Shown: in pieces, positions 1-5,805 of the stretch
How the letters are laid out: each line of letters begins with the position of its first letter
Numbering within the stretch: the first letter of the stretch is position 1
Virus record (IMG/VR): IMGVR_UViG_3300034066_001932
Coordinates: 1 to 21,267 of that record
DNA: 21,267 nucleotides
Source: a virus
Strand: one strand, 5' to 3'
Notes under the pieces: generated by a model
Told to the model about the DNA's origin: nothing
What the model saw: only the letters and a program-made list of their open reading frames with translations
Databases searched by the model: none
Position numbers and translations under genes: made by a program

Positions 1-2
1 CC

Positions 3-242
3 TACAAGGGCTTAAATCGTTTAATCCAAGGGTCTGCTGCCGACCAGACAAAGGCTGCCATGGTGGCGTTAGCTCGGGAGGGGATCATGCCCATGCTGCA
101 AGTTCACGATGAACTGGCTTTGAGCGTCAAGACAAGGGAAGAAGCTGTGCGTGCTGCCGAGATCATGGCAACGTGTGTGAATATGCAAGTCCCCAGTCGG
201 TGCGATGTGGAAGTCGGACCCAACTGGGGAGAGGCCAAGTAA
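3..242 (+). CDS. DNA polymerase, family A (PolA-like), C-terminal fragment
   Basis: This is the last 79 codons of a family A DNA polymerase, open at the left edge of the window. The visible part begins YKGLNRLIQGSAAD, which matches the conserved finger/palm segment with the IQGSAAD signature. It continues to QVHDEL, the motif C palm loop whose Asp-Glu pair contributes catalytic metal binding. After motif C there are about 45 residues to the end, the usual distance for this family. The protein would replicate the phage genome. Its TAA stop (240-242) directly abuts the stop of the convergent gene at 243, leaving no room for a separate terminator between the two transcription units. The family call is firm; whether the missing part has a 3'-5' exonuclease domain cannot be seen. 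Confidence 0.95.
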   Translation, partial: YKGLNRLIQGSAADQTKAAMVALAREGIMPMLQVHDELALSVKTREEAVRAAEIMATCVNMQVPSRCDVEVGPNWGEAK

Positions 243-776
243 TTAGCGGATCCGCCCTTCAAGGCGGTCTGCTACCAACTGCGCGTAGCCGGCAATATCT
301 AGCCAGTGATCAACAACATCCGGATTGCCGTTCACAATGCGGCCAATCTTGTGGATGATCATGTCCATGGCCTCAGCCTGATCATGTGCCAACGTCTTAT
401 CACGATTGTTCAAGGCAACCTGTACAACACGTTTTAGCATTTGCATGACTTCAGCGCCCTCGATGAACTTGCCGTAGTCCACGGCCCGAGCGTCAAGGGT
501 TGCGTCTACTGCGTCTTCATACATCTCAATTCCCGTTTGCACAAGCTTTTGGGAATCTTCTGGCATAGGCGCTGCCGGAGCAAGGGATGGCAGCTGCTCC
601 GACCTCTTCGGGAATACAAAGCCTTCCTTCTTCATCTTGCTGCGCAGACCATACACCGCCTGCTTGCTCAGACTAAAGCGGATTGCTATCTCATCTGGCG
701 AAGCAGCAGGATTACTCTGCATAAATCCTTGTGCGCGTTTAGACTTAGACTTCAGTCTGATTATTTTTCGTTTCAT
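243..776 (-). CDS. HTH-containing phage protein with conserved C-terminal domain
   Basis: A 177-residue protein and the last gene of the leftward operon. Residues about 25-52 (SPDEIAIRFSLSKQAVYGLR) read as a helix-turn-helix, preceded by a very basic N-terminus (MKRKIIRLKSKSKR), so DNA binding is likely. The C-terminal third contains DVVDHWLDIAGYAQLVADR, close to the DxWLDxAGYA signature of a small domain common in phage proteins of unknown role (I believe the DUF6378 group, not verified). The start is supported by GGAGAG nine bases upstream. Sixty bases separate it from the next gene upstream, the largest gap in this operon. It could be a regulator or a replication accessory protein; no function is proven. 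Confidence 0.8.
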   Translation of the reverse strand: MKRKIIRLKSKSKRAQGFMQSNPAASPDEIAIRFSLSKQAVYGLRSKMKKEGFVFPKRSEQLPSLAPAAPMPEDSQKLVQTGIEMYEDAVDATLDARAVDYGKFIEGAEVMQMLKRVVQVALNNRDKTLAHDQAEAMDMIIHKIGRIVNGNPDVVDHWLDIAGYAQLVADRLEGRIR

Positions 777-836
777 ATCGGGCTCTCCTCATATTGCGAT
801 AAATCGCGTTTGGTTGGTTTTGGAAATAACTTTGGG

Positions 837-1073
837 TCAAGTCGTGTGAAAGGCCACCACGCCATCAATTCTTGTTGACTCAAAGGTTTTTGGGGCTCTT
901 TGGGCTGCAGCCTCTTCTGGTTTTTTGAACACTTCATAATAGTTTCTCGGTTTAGTTCTCATCATCTTGCGAAGCCACTCAGCTCCGCCTAATTCCTTAA
1001 ATGCCGTCCATTCAGAATCAGACATCCTGACGAATCTTGGCTTTAGGGGCTCCGGTGGTTTTGGTCTTGGCAT
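837..1073 (-). CDS. Small phage protein of unknown function (EWxxFKxLGGAEWL motif)
   Basis: A 78-residue basic protein with a proline-rich start (MPRPKPPEPLKPRFVRMS) followed by DSEWTAFKELGGAEWLRKMM. That segment resembles short phage and plasmid proteins in which a ribbon-helix-helix-like fold follows a 'xxxEWxxFKxLGGAxWLR' pattern; this is pattern resemblance only. The start has AAGGA about 12 bases upstream. Its 5' end overlaps the 3' end of the neighbouring zinc-finger-like gene by 56 bases in another frame, the longest overlap in the operon. A later start is possible but would delete the proline-rich tail. Confidence 0.7.
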   Translation of the reverse strand: MPRPKPPEPLKPRFVRMSDSEWTAFKELGGAEWLRKMMRTKPRNYYEVFKKPEEAAAQRAPKTFESTRIDGVVAFHTT

Positions 1074-1251
1074 GTTGTACTAAGTTCCTTGTCGTTGCAC
1101 GTTTGGTCCAGCAGCAAGCACATATCCACCTTGCTGCGCTCATTTGAATTCCACCTTCGGGTGGGCGTAGTTCTTCACACTTGTTGCACAAGCGCAATTT
1201 GTGAACAGGCTGCTTGCTTCCTAGCTGCAACTGTTTCGATGTAAAACTCAC
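1018..1251 (-). CDS. Small CxxC zinc-ribbon-like protein
   Basis: A 77-residue protein with two cysteine pairs: CNKC (LCNKCEELRPP, residues 22-25) and CACC (WICACCWTKR, residues 44-47). The ~20-residue spacing is typical of a small zinc ribbon. The rest is basic, so nucleic-acid or protein binding is plausible. It starts with GTG in a GTGA overlap with the stop of the upstream gene, and AAGGAA sits nine bases before it, which supports the unusual start. No enzymatic motif is seen. Function unknown. Confidence 0.72.
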   Translation of the reverse strand: MSFTSKQLQLGSKQPVHKLRLCNKCEELRPPEGGIQMSAARWICACCWTKRATTRNLVQHAKTKTTGAPKAKIRQDV

Positions 1252-1484
1252 TTTTTCATATTCCTTATATACACAGAAAAGCTTGATATTGTGTCAGGTC
1301 CGAACATGGTGAACTTCTCAATTTCCTTGGCCACCTCTTCAAGCACTTGGTTGCGCTGAGATGGTGAGACAAATACGTCGTAGTGATACGGCTGCCCTAG
1401 GTCACGCAAGATCTGCTTGCCAAGGTTGCTGTGCTTTTCAACATCGTTGAAAGCTTCGTCTTCTTCTTTAGTCCAGTCGGTCAT
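1248..1484 (-). CDS. Hypothetical acidic phage protein
   Basis: A 78-residue protein beginning MTDWTKEEDEAFNDVE. I chose the ATG at 1484 over the longer open frame to 1556 because AAGGAG lies directly upstream of it (1493-1498), and the extra N-terminus of the longer frame (rich in L, T and R) looks like shadow sequence. The charged N-terminus and segment QVLEEVAKEIEKFTMFG are predicted helical. It overlaps the upstream gene by 17 bases: that gene's end (KEKNH) carries the ribosome binding site and start codon of this one. No domain recognised. Confidence 0.75.
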   Translation of the reverse strand: MTDWTKEEDEAFNDVEKHSNLGKQILRDLGQPYHYDVFVSPSQRNQVLEEVAKEIEKFTMFGPDTISSFSVYIRNMKK

Positions 1485-1707
1485 GATTTTTCTCCTTAAG
1501 TTTGGCAGGGTCAGTCGTAAACTTGTTGTCACCTGTAGCAACCCAATAGCCTTCACGATAACCCTCGTAGTGAGCCAGCCACCTGCCGTTTAATGCTTGC
1601 TCGCTCATGTGGTCAACCTCACCGCGCTTCATGGCCTCAATGTAAGCATTCTTTCGGTTGGTCGCATACCTTGCGGCATCTAGGTGTAAAAGTTCTTCGG
1701 GTGTCAT
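1468..1707 (-). CDS. Hypothetical phage protein
   Basis: A 79-residue protein starting MTPEELLHLDAARYATNRK, with an ATGA overlap with the upstream gene (1704-1707). The middle (LAHYEGYREGYWVATGD) is aromatic-rich. The end, DPAKLKEKNHDRLD, resembles the LKxKN ending shared by neighbouring genes. The nucleotides for KEKNH supply AAGGAG and then the ATG of the next gene. No domain recognised and function unknown. Confidence 0.75.
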   Translation of the reverse strand: MTPEELLHLDAARYATNRKNAYIEAMKRGEVDHMSEQALNGRWLAHYEGYREGYWVATGDNKFTTDPAKLKEKNHDRLD

Positions 1708-1982
1708 GTGTTTTTGTCCTTAAGTTTGGCTTCAATGGCTTTGACTAAATCTTTCAGGTTTCCACCTTCCTCCCAATCAATTTCATCTTCATCTGTCAAT
1801 CCTACCCATGTGCGCTTCTGCTTATCAAGCATCAATTGCATAGCCTCAAGCACTTTCTTTGCCGCTTCTGTCACCTCAACATCTTCATTAACTTCAATGC
1901 GCCTATCTGCTGTAATACGCATCACCCAACCATCCATCAATGTGTTGCTTGTGGTTTTAAATTCAATTGTGTTTGGTGTCAT
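1704..1982 (-). CDS. Phage protein with C-terminal WVGLTDEDEI...AKLKDKNT module
   Basis: A 92-residue protein. Its first half (MTPNTIEFKTTSNTLMDGW) is unlike its neighbours, while the second half, from RTWVGLTDEDEIDW to IEAKLKDKNT, is a module also found at the ends of the genes at 1979-2371 and 2994-3278. Such 'WVGLTDEE' tails are common on small phage proteins; the role is not known. The last codons AAG GAC ... ACA TGA provide the AAGGA ribosome site and, through the ATGA overlap, the start of the next gene. It in turn starts in an ATGA overlap (1979-1982). Confidence 0.8.
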   Translation of the reverse strand: MTPNTIEFKTTSNTLMDGWVMRITADRRIEVNEDVEVTEAAKKVLEAMQLMLDKQKRTWVGLTDEDEIDWEEGGNLKDLVKAIEAKLKDKNT

Positions 1983-2371
1983 GTGTTGCGCTCCTTTAAG
2001 AAATGTTGAATTGTTTTTGCAAACATTTTTTGCTCTCCGGGCATGATGTCCTTTTTGCGAATTTTTATGGTGACTGCATAAATCATTTCAATTTCGTCAT
2101 CCGTTAGCTCAACCCATATGCGCTGTGGTGGGGTGGTGTAGAGTGGTTGGTTGTGAACACTGTCTTTCATGATTGGTTTAGTCACATACACCCAATCGCT
2201 ACCTGTCCCTTGTGGGAACTTTGAAACCCATGCTCTCCACGCCACAGGCTCATCCTTCGCTTCTTCCTTTAAATACAAACCCCACACCTGACCAAGCGGT
2301 GTGAACAAAGGGCAGTCTTGGTCTGTACTGACCATTCCGTTGCTTGGGTCATACCATGCTACTGGTTTCAT
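1979..2371 (-). CDS. Phage protein with C-terminal WVELTDDEI...LKERNT module
   Basis: A 130-residue protein beginning MKPVAWYDPSNGMVS. I prefer the ATG at 2371 over the longer frame to 2398 because AAGGAG lies just upstream and an ATGA overlap with the previous gene is formed. A 'PVAW' pattern occurs twice (near residues 3 and 43), as in many phage proteins that pair PVAWxx segments with an LTDEEI tail. The C-terminal part, RIWVELTDDEIEMIY to KERNT, belongs to the shared module. Function unknown. Confidence 0.82.
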   Translation of the reverse strand: MKPVAWYDPSNGMVSTDQDCPLFTPLGQVWGLYLKEEAKDEPVAWRAWVSKFPQGTGSDWVYVTKPIMKDSVHNQPLYTTPPQRIWVELTDDEIEMIYAVTIKIRKKDIMPGEQKMFAKTIQHFLKERNT

Positions 2372-2997
2372 GCCCTCTCCTTGATATCGTAAAACCAATC
2401 ATCGCCCGCGGACCACTTGCGCGTGCCGTCCACCGTCCACAGTTTCTGCGCTGCCTGAAAGTCAGGGAACTTTGTCTCGCTAGGAATCAAACTCTGGTCA
2501 TACCACAAGCATCGGTTATTAGGTTGACAGGCAAACTGCCCGTTGTCTAAGGCCATCCAATTAAAAGACTTGTGCTCCTCTGCCTGCTCGGTAAAGCCAG
2601 TGTCAAGGTCCATGCCATCAGCACAAAAGTCCACTGTAAACAAATAACGGCCAAAGTGCCATTCCTTGTCCTTACCCAAAAACTTCACGCCAAGATTACG
2701 CAGCCCAATCTTCTCAATGATCGTAAAGCGATAACCCATGCAGTCCCACAACTGCAGCGCATCAATCGGCAAGTTGCCCGCCTCTTGGTGCCACACATAC
2801 GCATGGATCGGCAGCTTGTCGTACAGGGCGCCATAATTTGGCAGCAGGGATTCAATCCTGAACACCTGACCACGCAGCGCCTTCAGACTGACCCAGATGG
2901 CCGGCTCCAATTCGCCATGGCCCTTATGATCGTTGTACAAGAACTCACGCTTGACAAAGCATTTGATGGGGGGCAAAGATGCCACGATGTAGCTCAT
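2368..2997 (-). CDS. Conserved phage protein of unknown function
   Basis: A 209-residue protein, the largest of the leftward operon. It starts MSYIVASLPPIKCFVKREFL and contains LPIHAYVWHQEAGNLPIDAL and LQLWDCMGYRFTIIEK. I recognise the style of a phage hypothetical family that appears in many environmental phages, but know no function for it. It is rich in Trp, Tyr and Phe with a mixed beta pattern, and there is no signal peptide or membrane segment. It starts in an ATGA overlap with the module-bearing gene upstream and ends IKERA, where AAG GAG AGG GCA TGA supplies the next ribosome site and start. Confidence 0.85.
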   Translation of the reverse strand: MSYIVASLPPIKCFVKREFLYNDHKGHGELEPAIWVSLKALRGQVFRIESLLPNYGALYDKLPIHAYVWHQEAGNLPIDALQLWDCMGYRFTIIEKIGLRNLGVKFLGKDKEWHFGRYLFTVDFCADGMDLDTGFTEQAEEHKSFNWMALDNGQFACQPNNRCLWYDQSLIPSETKFPDFQAAQKLWTVDGTRKWSAGDDWFYDIKERA

Positions 2998-3278
2998 GTG
3001 TTGCGCTCCTTTAATTTGGCTTCAACGGCTCGGAGAAGTTTCCCTGCTCCTGCTCCCACAGGCCATAATGCGCTTACAAAATCTTCAATTTCTTCATCAG
3101 TCAGCCCTACCCATGTGCGCTTTGACATTGCATCCACAGCTTTGTACACACTGCTCTGTGTTAAATGCATCATGCCGTCAATAAATCCTCGCTCGTAGTC
3201 TGGGCCTTGATCAAGCCGTGGCTTACGCATAATGACTTTGTCAGGGTCTGTTGGATGGTTTTCAAAATATGCATTCAT
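2994..3278 (-). CDS. Phage protein with C-terminal WVGLTDEEI...AKLKERNT module
   Basis: A 94-residue protein starting MNAYFENHPTDPDKVIMRK. The ATG at 3278 has AGGAG upstream and an ATGA overlap with the previous gene, so it is preferred over the longer frame to 3314. The middle segment GPDYERGFIDGMMHLTQSSV is followed by RTWVGLTDEEIEDF and RAVEAKLKERNT, the same tail module as in two downstream genes. Function unknown. Confidence 0.8.
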   Translation of the reverse strand: MNAYFENHPTDPDKVIMRKPRLDQGPDYERGFIDGMMHLTQSSVYKAVDAMSKRTWVGLTDEEIEDFVSALWPVGAGAGKLLRAVEAKLKERNT

Positions 3279-3457
3279 ACCTTCTCCTGTAATGATATTG
3301 GAATGTAAAGACATGCTTTACTCTTGCTGTTCTTCACGTTGACTGTCACACCTATCCCCGTCTGCTTTGCATGGTCCACCCACCTCTTGCAGTTACAGCA
3401 CTTCGCACTGATCTGATTAGGCCGGCATTTCAACAAGGTTGGCAGTCCGAGGATCAT
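3275..3457 (-). CDS. Small cysteine-containing hypothetical protein
   Basis: A 60-residue basic protein with cysteines at 11, 20, 21 and 24 (KCRPNQISAKCCNCKRW) that could form a small metal-binding knuckle. It starts in an ATGA overlap (3454-3457), with GGAG supplied by the upstream gene's last codons (AEKP), and ends QEKV, where CAG GAG AAG GTA TGA provides the next ribosome site and start. The translational coupling on both sides argues that it is real despite its size. Function unknown. Confidence 0.68.
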   Translation of the reverse strand: MILGLPTLLKCRPNQISAKCCNCKRWVDHAKQTGIGVTVNVKNSKSKACLYIPISLQEKV

Positions 3458-3720
3458 GGCTTCTCCGCATACAAAGCAATAGGCTTATACGTGCTAGGCG
3501 GCTTCTTCCACCTAAAGTACTTGTGCCCAACAGCGTTCTCACAAAGATATCCAATAGGCTGCGGTGCAGTTATTGAAATTACCCCCTCCTGATTTGGCTC
3601 AGGCTGCCCTAAACACTTTTCATACACATGGTTGGCAACAAGGACAGCAAAATGCTGAATGTCTCCATGCAACGTCAATCCATTGTCCTCAACCAATTTG
3701 ATAACTTCATCCTCTGTCAT
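3454..3720 (-). CDS. Hypothetical phage protein (IGYLCENAVGHKYFRW region)
   Basis: An 88-residue protein starting MTEDEVIKLVEDNGLTLHGD. The C-terminal half (PQPIGYLCENAVGHKYF) resembles a recurring phage segment 'xxIGYLxxxxxxFxxxKP' of unknown role. Coupling is by ATGA overlap at both ends, with AGGAGAAGAAGG upstream of its ATG. It has no membrane segment. Function unknown. Confidence 0.8.
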   Translation of the reverse strand: MTEDEVIKLVEDNGLTLHGDIQHFAVLVANHVYEKCLGQPEPNQEGVISITAPQPIGYLCENAVGHKYFRWKKPPSTYKPIALYAEKP

Positions 3721-3923
3721 GCCTTCTTCTCCTCATACTTACTGCACTCCTCCAACCAAATAGGGTCAAAGTTCCACGGCCAATGGAACCAACCCTTCTG
3801 CGCTGCCCGAGCATTGCCCGAAATCAAAGCCTTGGGCTCCAAGCATTGGATGTGATGCGTCATGGGCAAAGGATCACGGTTCACGCACTTGTGGCAATCA
3901 GGCCTTTGGTCAGAGTTGCTCAT
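3717..3923 (-). CDS. Small CxxC protein with GWFxWPxNFDPxWL motif
   Basis: A 68-residue protein beginning MSNSDQRPDCHKCVNRDPLP. Cysteines at about 10, 13, 27 and 60 with HH at 23-24 suggest a small zinc site. The segment GWFHWPWNFDPIWLEECSKY is a distinctive signature I associate with small phage proteins of unknown function. Two starts are possible: 3923 (chosen) and 3932 (adds MHT); neither has a strong ribosome site. The 5' end overlaps the upstream 57-residue gene by 14 bases. Confidence 0.75.
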   Translation of the reverse strand: MSNSDQRPDCHKCVNRDPLPMTHHIQCLEPKALISGNARAAQKGWFHWPWNFDPIWLEECSKYEEKKA

Positions 3924-4083
3924 GGTATGCATCCCTAATCTTCATCCGATCAATCATGGCCTGCATGGGATCGATATCCCCCATCAACACAGCAAGCAGC
4001 AACTCATCTGTCGCCTTGTATGCCTTCTCCGTCTTGCCCAGTTGGAAACCGAGTTCAACAAATTGTTTTGGATCTTCAGTCAT
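3910..4083 (-). CDS. Short hypothetical protein, 57 residues
   Basis: A 57-residue open frame beginning MTEDPKQFVELGFQLGKTEK and ending RDAYHEQL. It is supported by an excellent ribosome site (AAAGGAG) encoded by the end of the upstream gene, by an ATGA overlap (4080-4083), and because it closes the gap that would otherwise break the operon. It is predicted mostly helical and acidic. No domain recognised. Confidence 0.72.
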   Translation of the reverse strand: MTEDPKQFVELGFQLGKTEKAYKATDELLLAVLMGDIDPMQAMIDRMKIRDAYHEQL

Positions 4084-4292
4084 TTCTCGCTCCTTTGTTT
4101 CATCATTGCATCTGCATATTGGTAGGCCACAATGGCCGCGTCATTTATGTCATACGACTCCGCTTCGTTCATTTCCTTAATTGCCATAGGCAAAGCGGCT
4201 GCAGCAAAGTAGTCGCGCAAATCCATGCCCATATTGATCATTGTTCCCGTCTTGTCTTTTGCAACAAACGGAAATGCCGGATGATTAGTCAT
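4080..4292 (-). CDS. Small conserved phage protein (GMDLRDYFAAAAL family)
   Basis: A 70-residue protein starting MTNHPAFPFVAKDK, with GGAGGGGA upstream of the ATG at 4292. The longer frame to 4343 reads through the upstream gene and is rejected. It contains GMDLRDYFAAAALPMAIKEM and ends with AYQYADAMMKQRSEK, a layout seen in many small phage and prophage proteins annotated only as hypothetical. The closing codons CAA AGG AGC GAG AAA TGA provide the ribosome site and start of the next gene. Confidence 0.85.
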   Translation of the reverse strand: MTNHPAFPFVAKDKTGTMINMGMDLRDYFAAAALPMAIKEMNEAESYDINDAAIVAYQYADAMMKQRSEK

Positions 4293-4563
4293 AGCTGTCC
4301 CCTCCCCGCATACCTTCAAAATAAACAGGCGCATCTTGCTCAATCCGAAAAATCACATCCGGATGCAAAACCCCGCTCAAGTCAACAGTACTGTTAGGCA
4401 AGAACACCGATACCAATGTCCACACTTCCGGATAGTCCGGCTCCAATTTCAAGCCAGACTCGTACTCCACAGCACCCACCTCCGCAGGCTCGTACTCAAA
4501 AAAACACTTCAAGTCAAGACCCAACTCATCACATTCATATATAAATTCATGCAAATTTTGCAT
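4285..4563 (-). CDS. Hypothetical acidic phage protein
   Basis: A 92-residue protein starting MQNLHEFIYECDELGLDLKC; strongly acidic. The segment SGVLHPDVIFRIEQDAP near the end resembles 'xLTxDQIxxIE' tails of small phage proteins. The ATG at 4563 is three bases after the stop of the upstream gene; the ribosome site is weak (GGGG). A longer frame to 4626 overlaps the upstream gene too far to be likely. It overlaps the downstream gene by 8 bases. Confidence 0.75.
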   Translation of the reverse strand: MQNLHEFIYECDELGLDLKCFFEYEPAEVGAVEYESGLKLEPDYPEVWTLVSVFLPNSTVDLSGVLHPDVIFRIEQDAPVYFEGMRGGDSYD

Positions 4564-4565
4564 AG

Positions 4566-4811
4566 TTACCCCATCAAAAACATTAAAAGACACGCCACGA
4601 TCGCAGAACCAAGGACCACGGGCCACACAGGGGTAGACCTGTGCATCGATGGACTGCCCAACAAGGCAGCCTGAACAAGCTCCTCGGAACTGGTCAACTC
4701 AGGAGGCCTCGGCTGATACAACAAACCAATCTGCACCTTTCCAGTGTTAAATGGCGTCAAACGCTGATCCACACGATTGACAGGAATGAAATTGTCAGCA
4801 TTAGTGATCAT
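4566..4811 (-). CDS. Small protein with C-terminal membrane anchor
   Basis: An 81-residue protein starting MITNADNFIPVNRVDQRLTP. The N-terminal 55 residues are soluble and polar; the last ~20 residues (VWPVVLGSAIVACLLMFLMG) form one strongly hydrophobic segment ending at the C-terminus, giving a tail-anchored layout. It probably sits in the host inner membrane with the N-terminus in the cytoplasm, as small early phage proteins that act on the host often do; that role is inference. It overlaps the upstream gene by 11 bases. Confidence 0.75.
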   Translation of the reverse strand: MITNADNFIPVNRVDQRLTPFNTGKVQIGLLYQPRPPELTSSEELVQAALLGSPSMHRSTPVWPVVLGSAIVACLLMFLMG

Positions 4812-5046
4812 AGGATGGACCCCCCGCCTTCGCTCCCAAAGCATCCTTGTACGCATGCTCAAAACCCTTCATAAATACCTCAACAGGCACGTCCAACTCC
4901 GCAGTCAAAATGGCACAAGCGACAAGGCTCGCGTACCACGCCTGTGATGGTTTGGCAAAAGTATTTTCGCAAAAGTTAAGCAAAACCTGCGCATTGTCCA
5001 AGATCTCTTCGATCTTTTTATCCGAATTGTCTGACTGTTTAGTCAT
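4801..5046 (-). CDS. First gene of leftward operon, hypothetical
   Basis: An 81-residue protein starting MTKQSDNSDKKIEEILDNAQ, with a moderately hydrophobic middle (QAWYASLVACAILTAEL) that looks like a buried helix more than a membrane span. The ATG is preceded by GAAAGGATAG, the same leader used by the rightward genes, and by a consensus-like promoter at 5106-5134. As the first gene of the leftward transcript it is probably made early and abundantly. No domain recognised. Confidence 0.82.
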   Translation of the reverse strand: MTKQSDNSDKKIEEILDNAQVLLNFCENTFAKPSQAWYASLVACAILTAELDVPVEVFMKGFEHAYKDALGAKAGGPSYDH

Positions 5047-5105
5047 GTCACTATCCTTTCTTTGTTAATGGTGTTTATCCGTCTTTTATCTAAGTGGACA
5101 GGAGT

Positions 5106-5134
5106 ATTATCAGGCTTTAATGGAGTTAGGTCAA
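5106..5134 (-). promoter_or_regulatory. Sigma70-type promoter of the leftward operon
   Basis: Read on the minus strand: TTGACC (5134-5129), a 17-base spacer, then GATAAT (5111-5106). The spacing is ideal and both boxes match the bacterial consensus in 5 of 6 positions. Transcription would start near 5099 and give a leader of about 50 bases before the ATG at 5046. Confidence 0.7.
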
Positions 5135-5171
5135 TTACGGAAAAGCTACTATTTCGTAGGGGTTTTCCCTA

Positions 5172-5234
5172 GGGTTGGGTGGTTTGGGAGGGTACTGGGT
5201 GGATGTACAGGGGTTGGAGGGGGAGGGGGCGGGG
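5172..5234 (+). repeat. Two adjacent G-quadruplex motifs
   Basis: Five GGG runs at 5172-5174, 5177-5179, 5086-equivalent 5186-5188, 5190-5192 and 5197-5199 have loops of 1-6 bases. They are followed by a second set of four runs of four or five G (5210-5213, 5219-5223, 5225-5229, 5231-5234) with loops TTGGA, A and C. Both sets fit the standard G-quadruplex pattern on the + strand. Formation in the cell is inferred. Confidence 0.65.
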
Positions 5235-5296
5235 ACCAAGGACCGAGGGTCAAAAAGGGGAAAAATGGGCCAAAAGTGAATACTTTGGTTTAGGTG

Positions 5297-5508
5297 CTAT
5301 AGAACTTTTAGGGGTAAGGGGTGTTTTTTTTTTTATTTTTGTGAGATTTGGCGTAATGGACGTAATGGTGTAATAAGTCAATGAAATCAATACTTTATGA
5401 GCACACGTTAAATTACGTCTTTGTCATAGAAGTAATTTTTTCAGGGGGGCTCCGCGAGATGAATTGTTGAAAAATTAATTTACCCTATACCCTCCAAAAG
5501 TTCTATAG
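5297..5508. repeat. Spaced 13-base inverted repeat
   Basis: CTATAGAACTTTT at 5297-5309 and its exact reverse complement AAAAGTTCTATAG at 5496-5508, about 186 bases apart. The sequence on the inner side of each arm is also alike (G-rich on the left, C-rich on the right). It could be a pair of protein-binding sites that loop the control region. Confidence 0.6.
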
Positions 5509-5532
5509 GAACCCTGAAAAGGGATTTGGAGG

Positions 5533-5561
5533 TTGACTCTGGATGAGACACTCGTTATACT
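5533..5561 (+). promoter_or_regulatory. Sigma70-type promoter of the rightward terminase operon
   Basis: TTGACT (5533-5538), 17-base spacer, TATACT (5556-5561): a near-consensus promoter. The start of transcription would be near 5568, about 22 bases before the ATG at 5590. It drives the small phage protein, small terminase and nuclease genes. Confidence 0.78.
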
Positions 5562-5589
5562 CGTGGTAGTTCTTTTACGGGAGTTAACG

Positions 5590-5805
5590 ATGGTACAAAT
5601 CGATCAGGGAATAGCCCTGCCCACCAACCGATCCAAATACCCATTCAATGAGATGGAAGAGGGCGACAGCATCCTGTTCAAGCAGCGCAAGCAAGCGGAG
5701 AGCTGCCGTGTGGCTGCCCTTCGTTTCACACGTGTGCATAAGCCTGATTGGGTGTTCACCCTTCGCAAGGTGGACGAGGGTTGGCGTTTGTGGAGAATCA
5801 GCTAA
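5590..5805 (+). CDS. Small conserved phage protein (KYPFxxMEEGDSILF family)
   Basis: A 71-residue protein starting MVQIDQGIALPTNRSKYPFN. The ATG at 5590 has GGGAG upstream and a promoter just before it; the longer frame from 5533 begins inside the promoter and is rejected. The pattern 'RxxKYPFxxMEEGDSIxF' followed by a basic region and an R-W-R end (GWRLWRIS) matches a small phage family found in many tailed phages, often near replication or packaging genes, with no proven function. Its TAA overlaps the ATG of the small terminase gene by one base. Confidence 0.85.
   Translation: MVQIDQGIALPTNRSKYPFNEMEEGDSILFKQRKQAESCRVAALRFTRVHKPDWVFTLRKVDEGWRLWRIS

Larger units (their letters stand above)
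5047..5589. other. Divergent noncoding region (promoters, G-rich tracts, inverted repeat)
   Basis: About 540 bases without a convincing gene. It carries a leftward promoter (5106-5134), very G-rich sequence at 5172-5234, a T-tract near 5323-5338, a spaced inverted repeat (5297-5309 and 5496-5508), AT-rich sequence and a rightward promoter (5533-5561). The only long open frame (5179-5373) starts inside the G-runs and has low-complexity composition, so it is not called. The layout fits a control region and perhaps a replication origin; no DnaA boxes or iterons were seen. Confidence 0.7.

Noticed and set aside
246-270. CCGCC/GGCGG hairpin near the convergent stops as a terminator
   Set aside because: Stem of only five pairs with no T-run, and it lies in the coding end of the minus-strand gene.
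5179-5373. 64-codon open frame in the G-rich control region
   Set aside because: Low-complexity Gly/Arg composition from the G-runs, no ribosome site, and it ignores the promoters around it.
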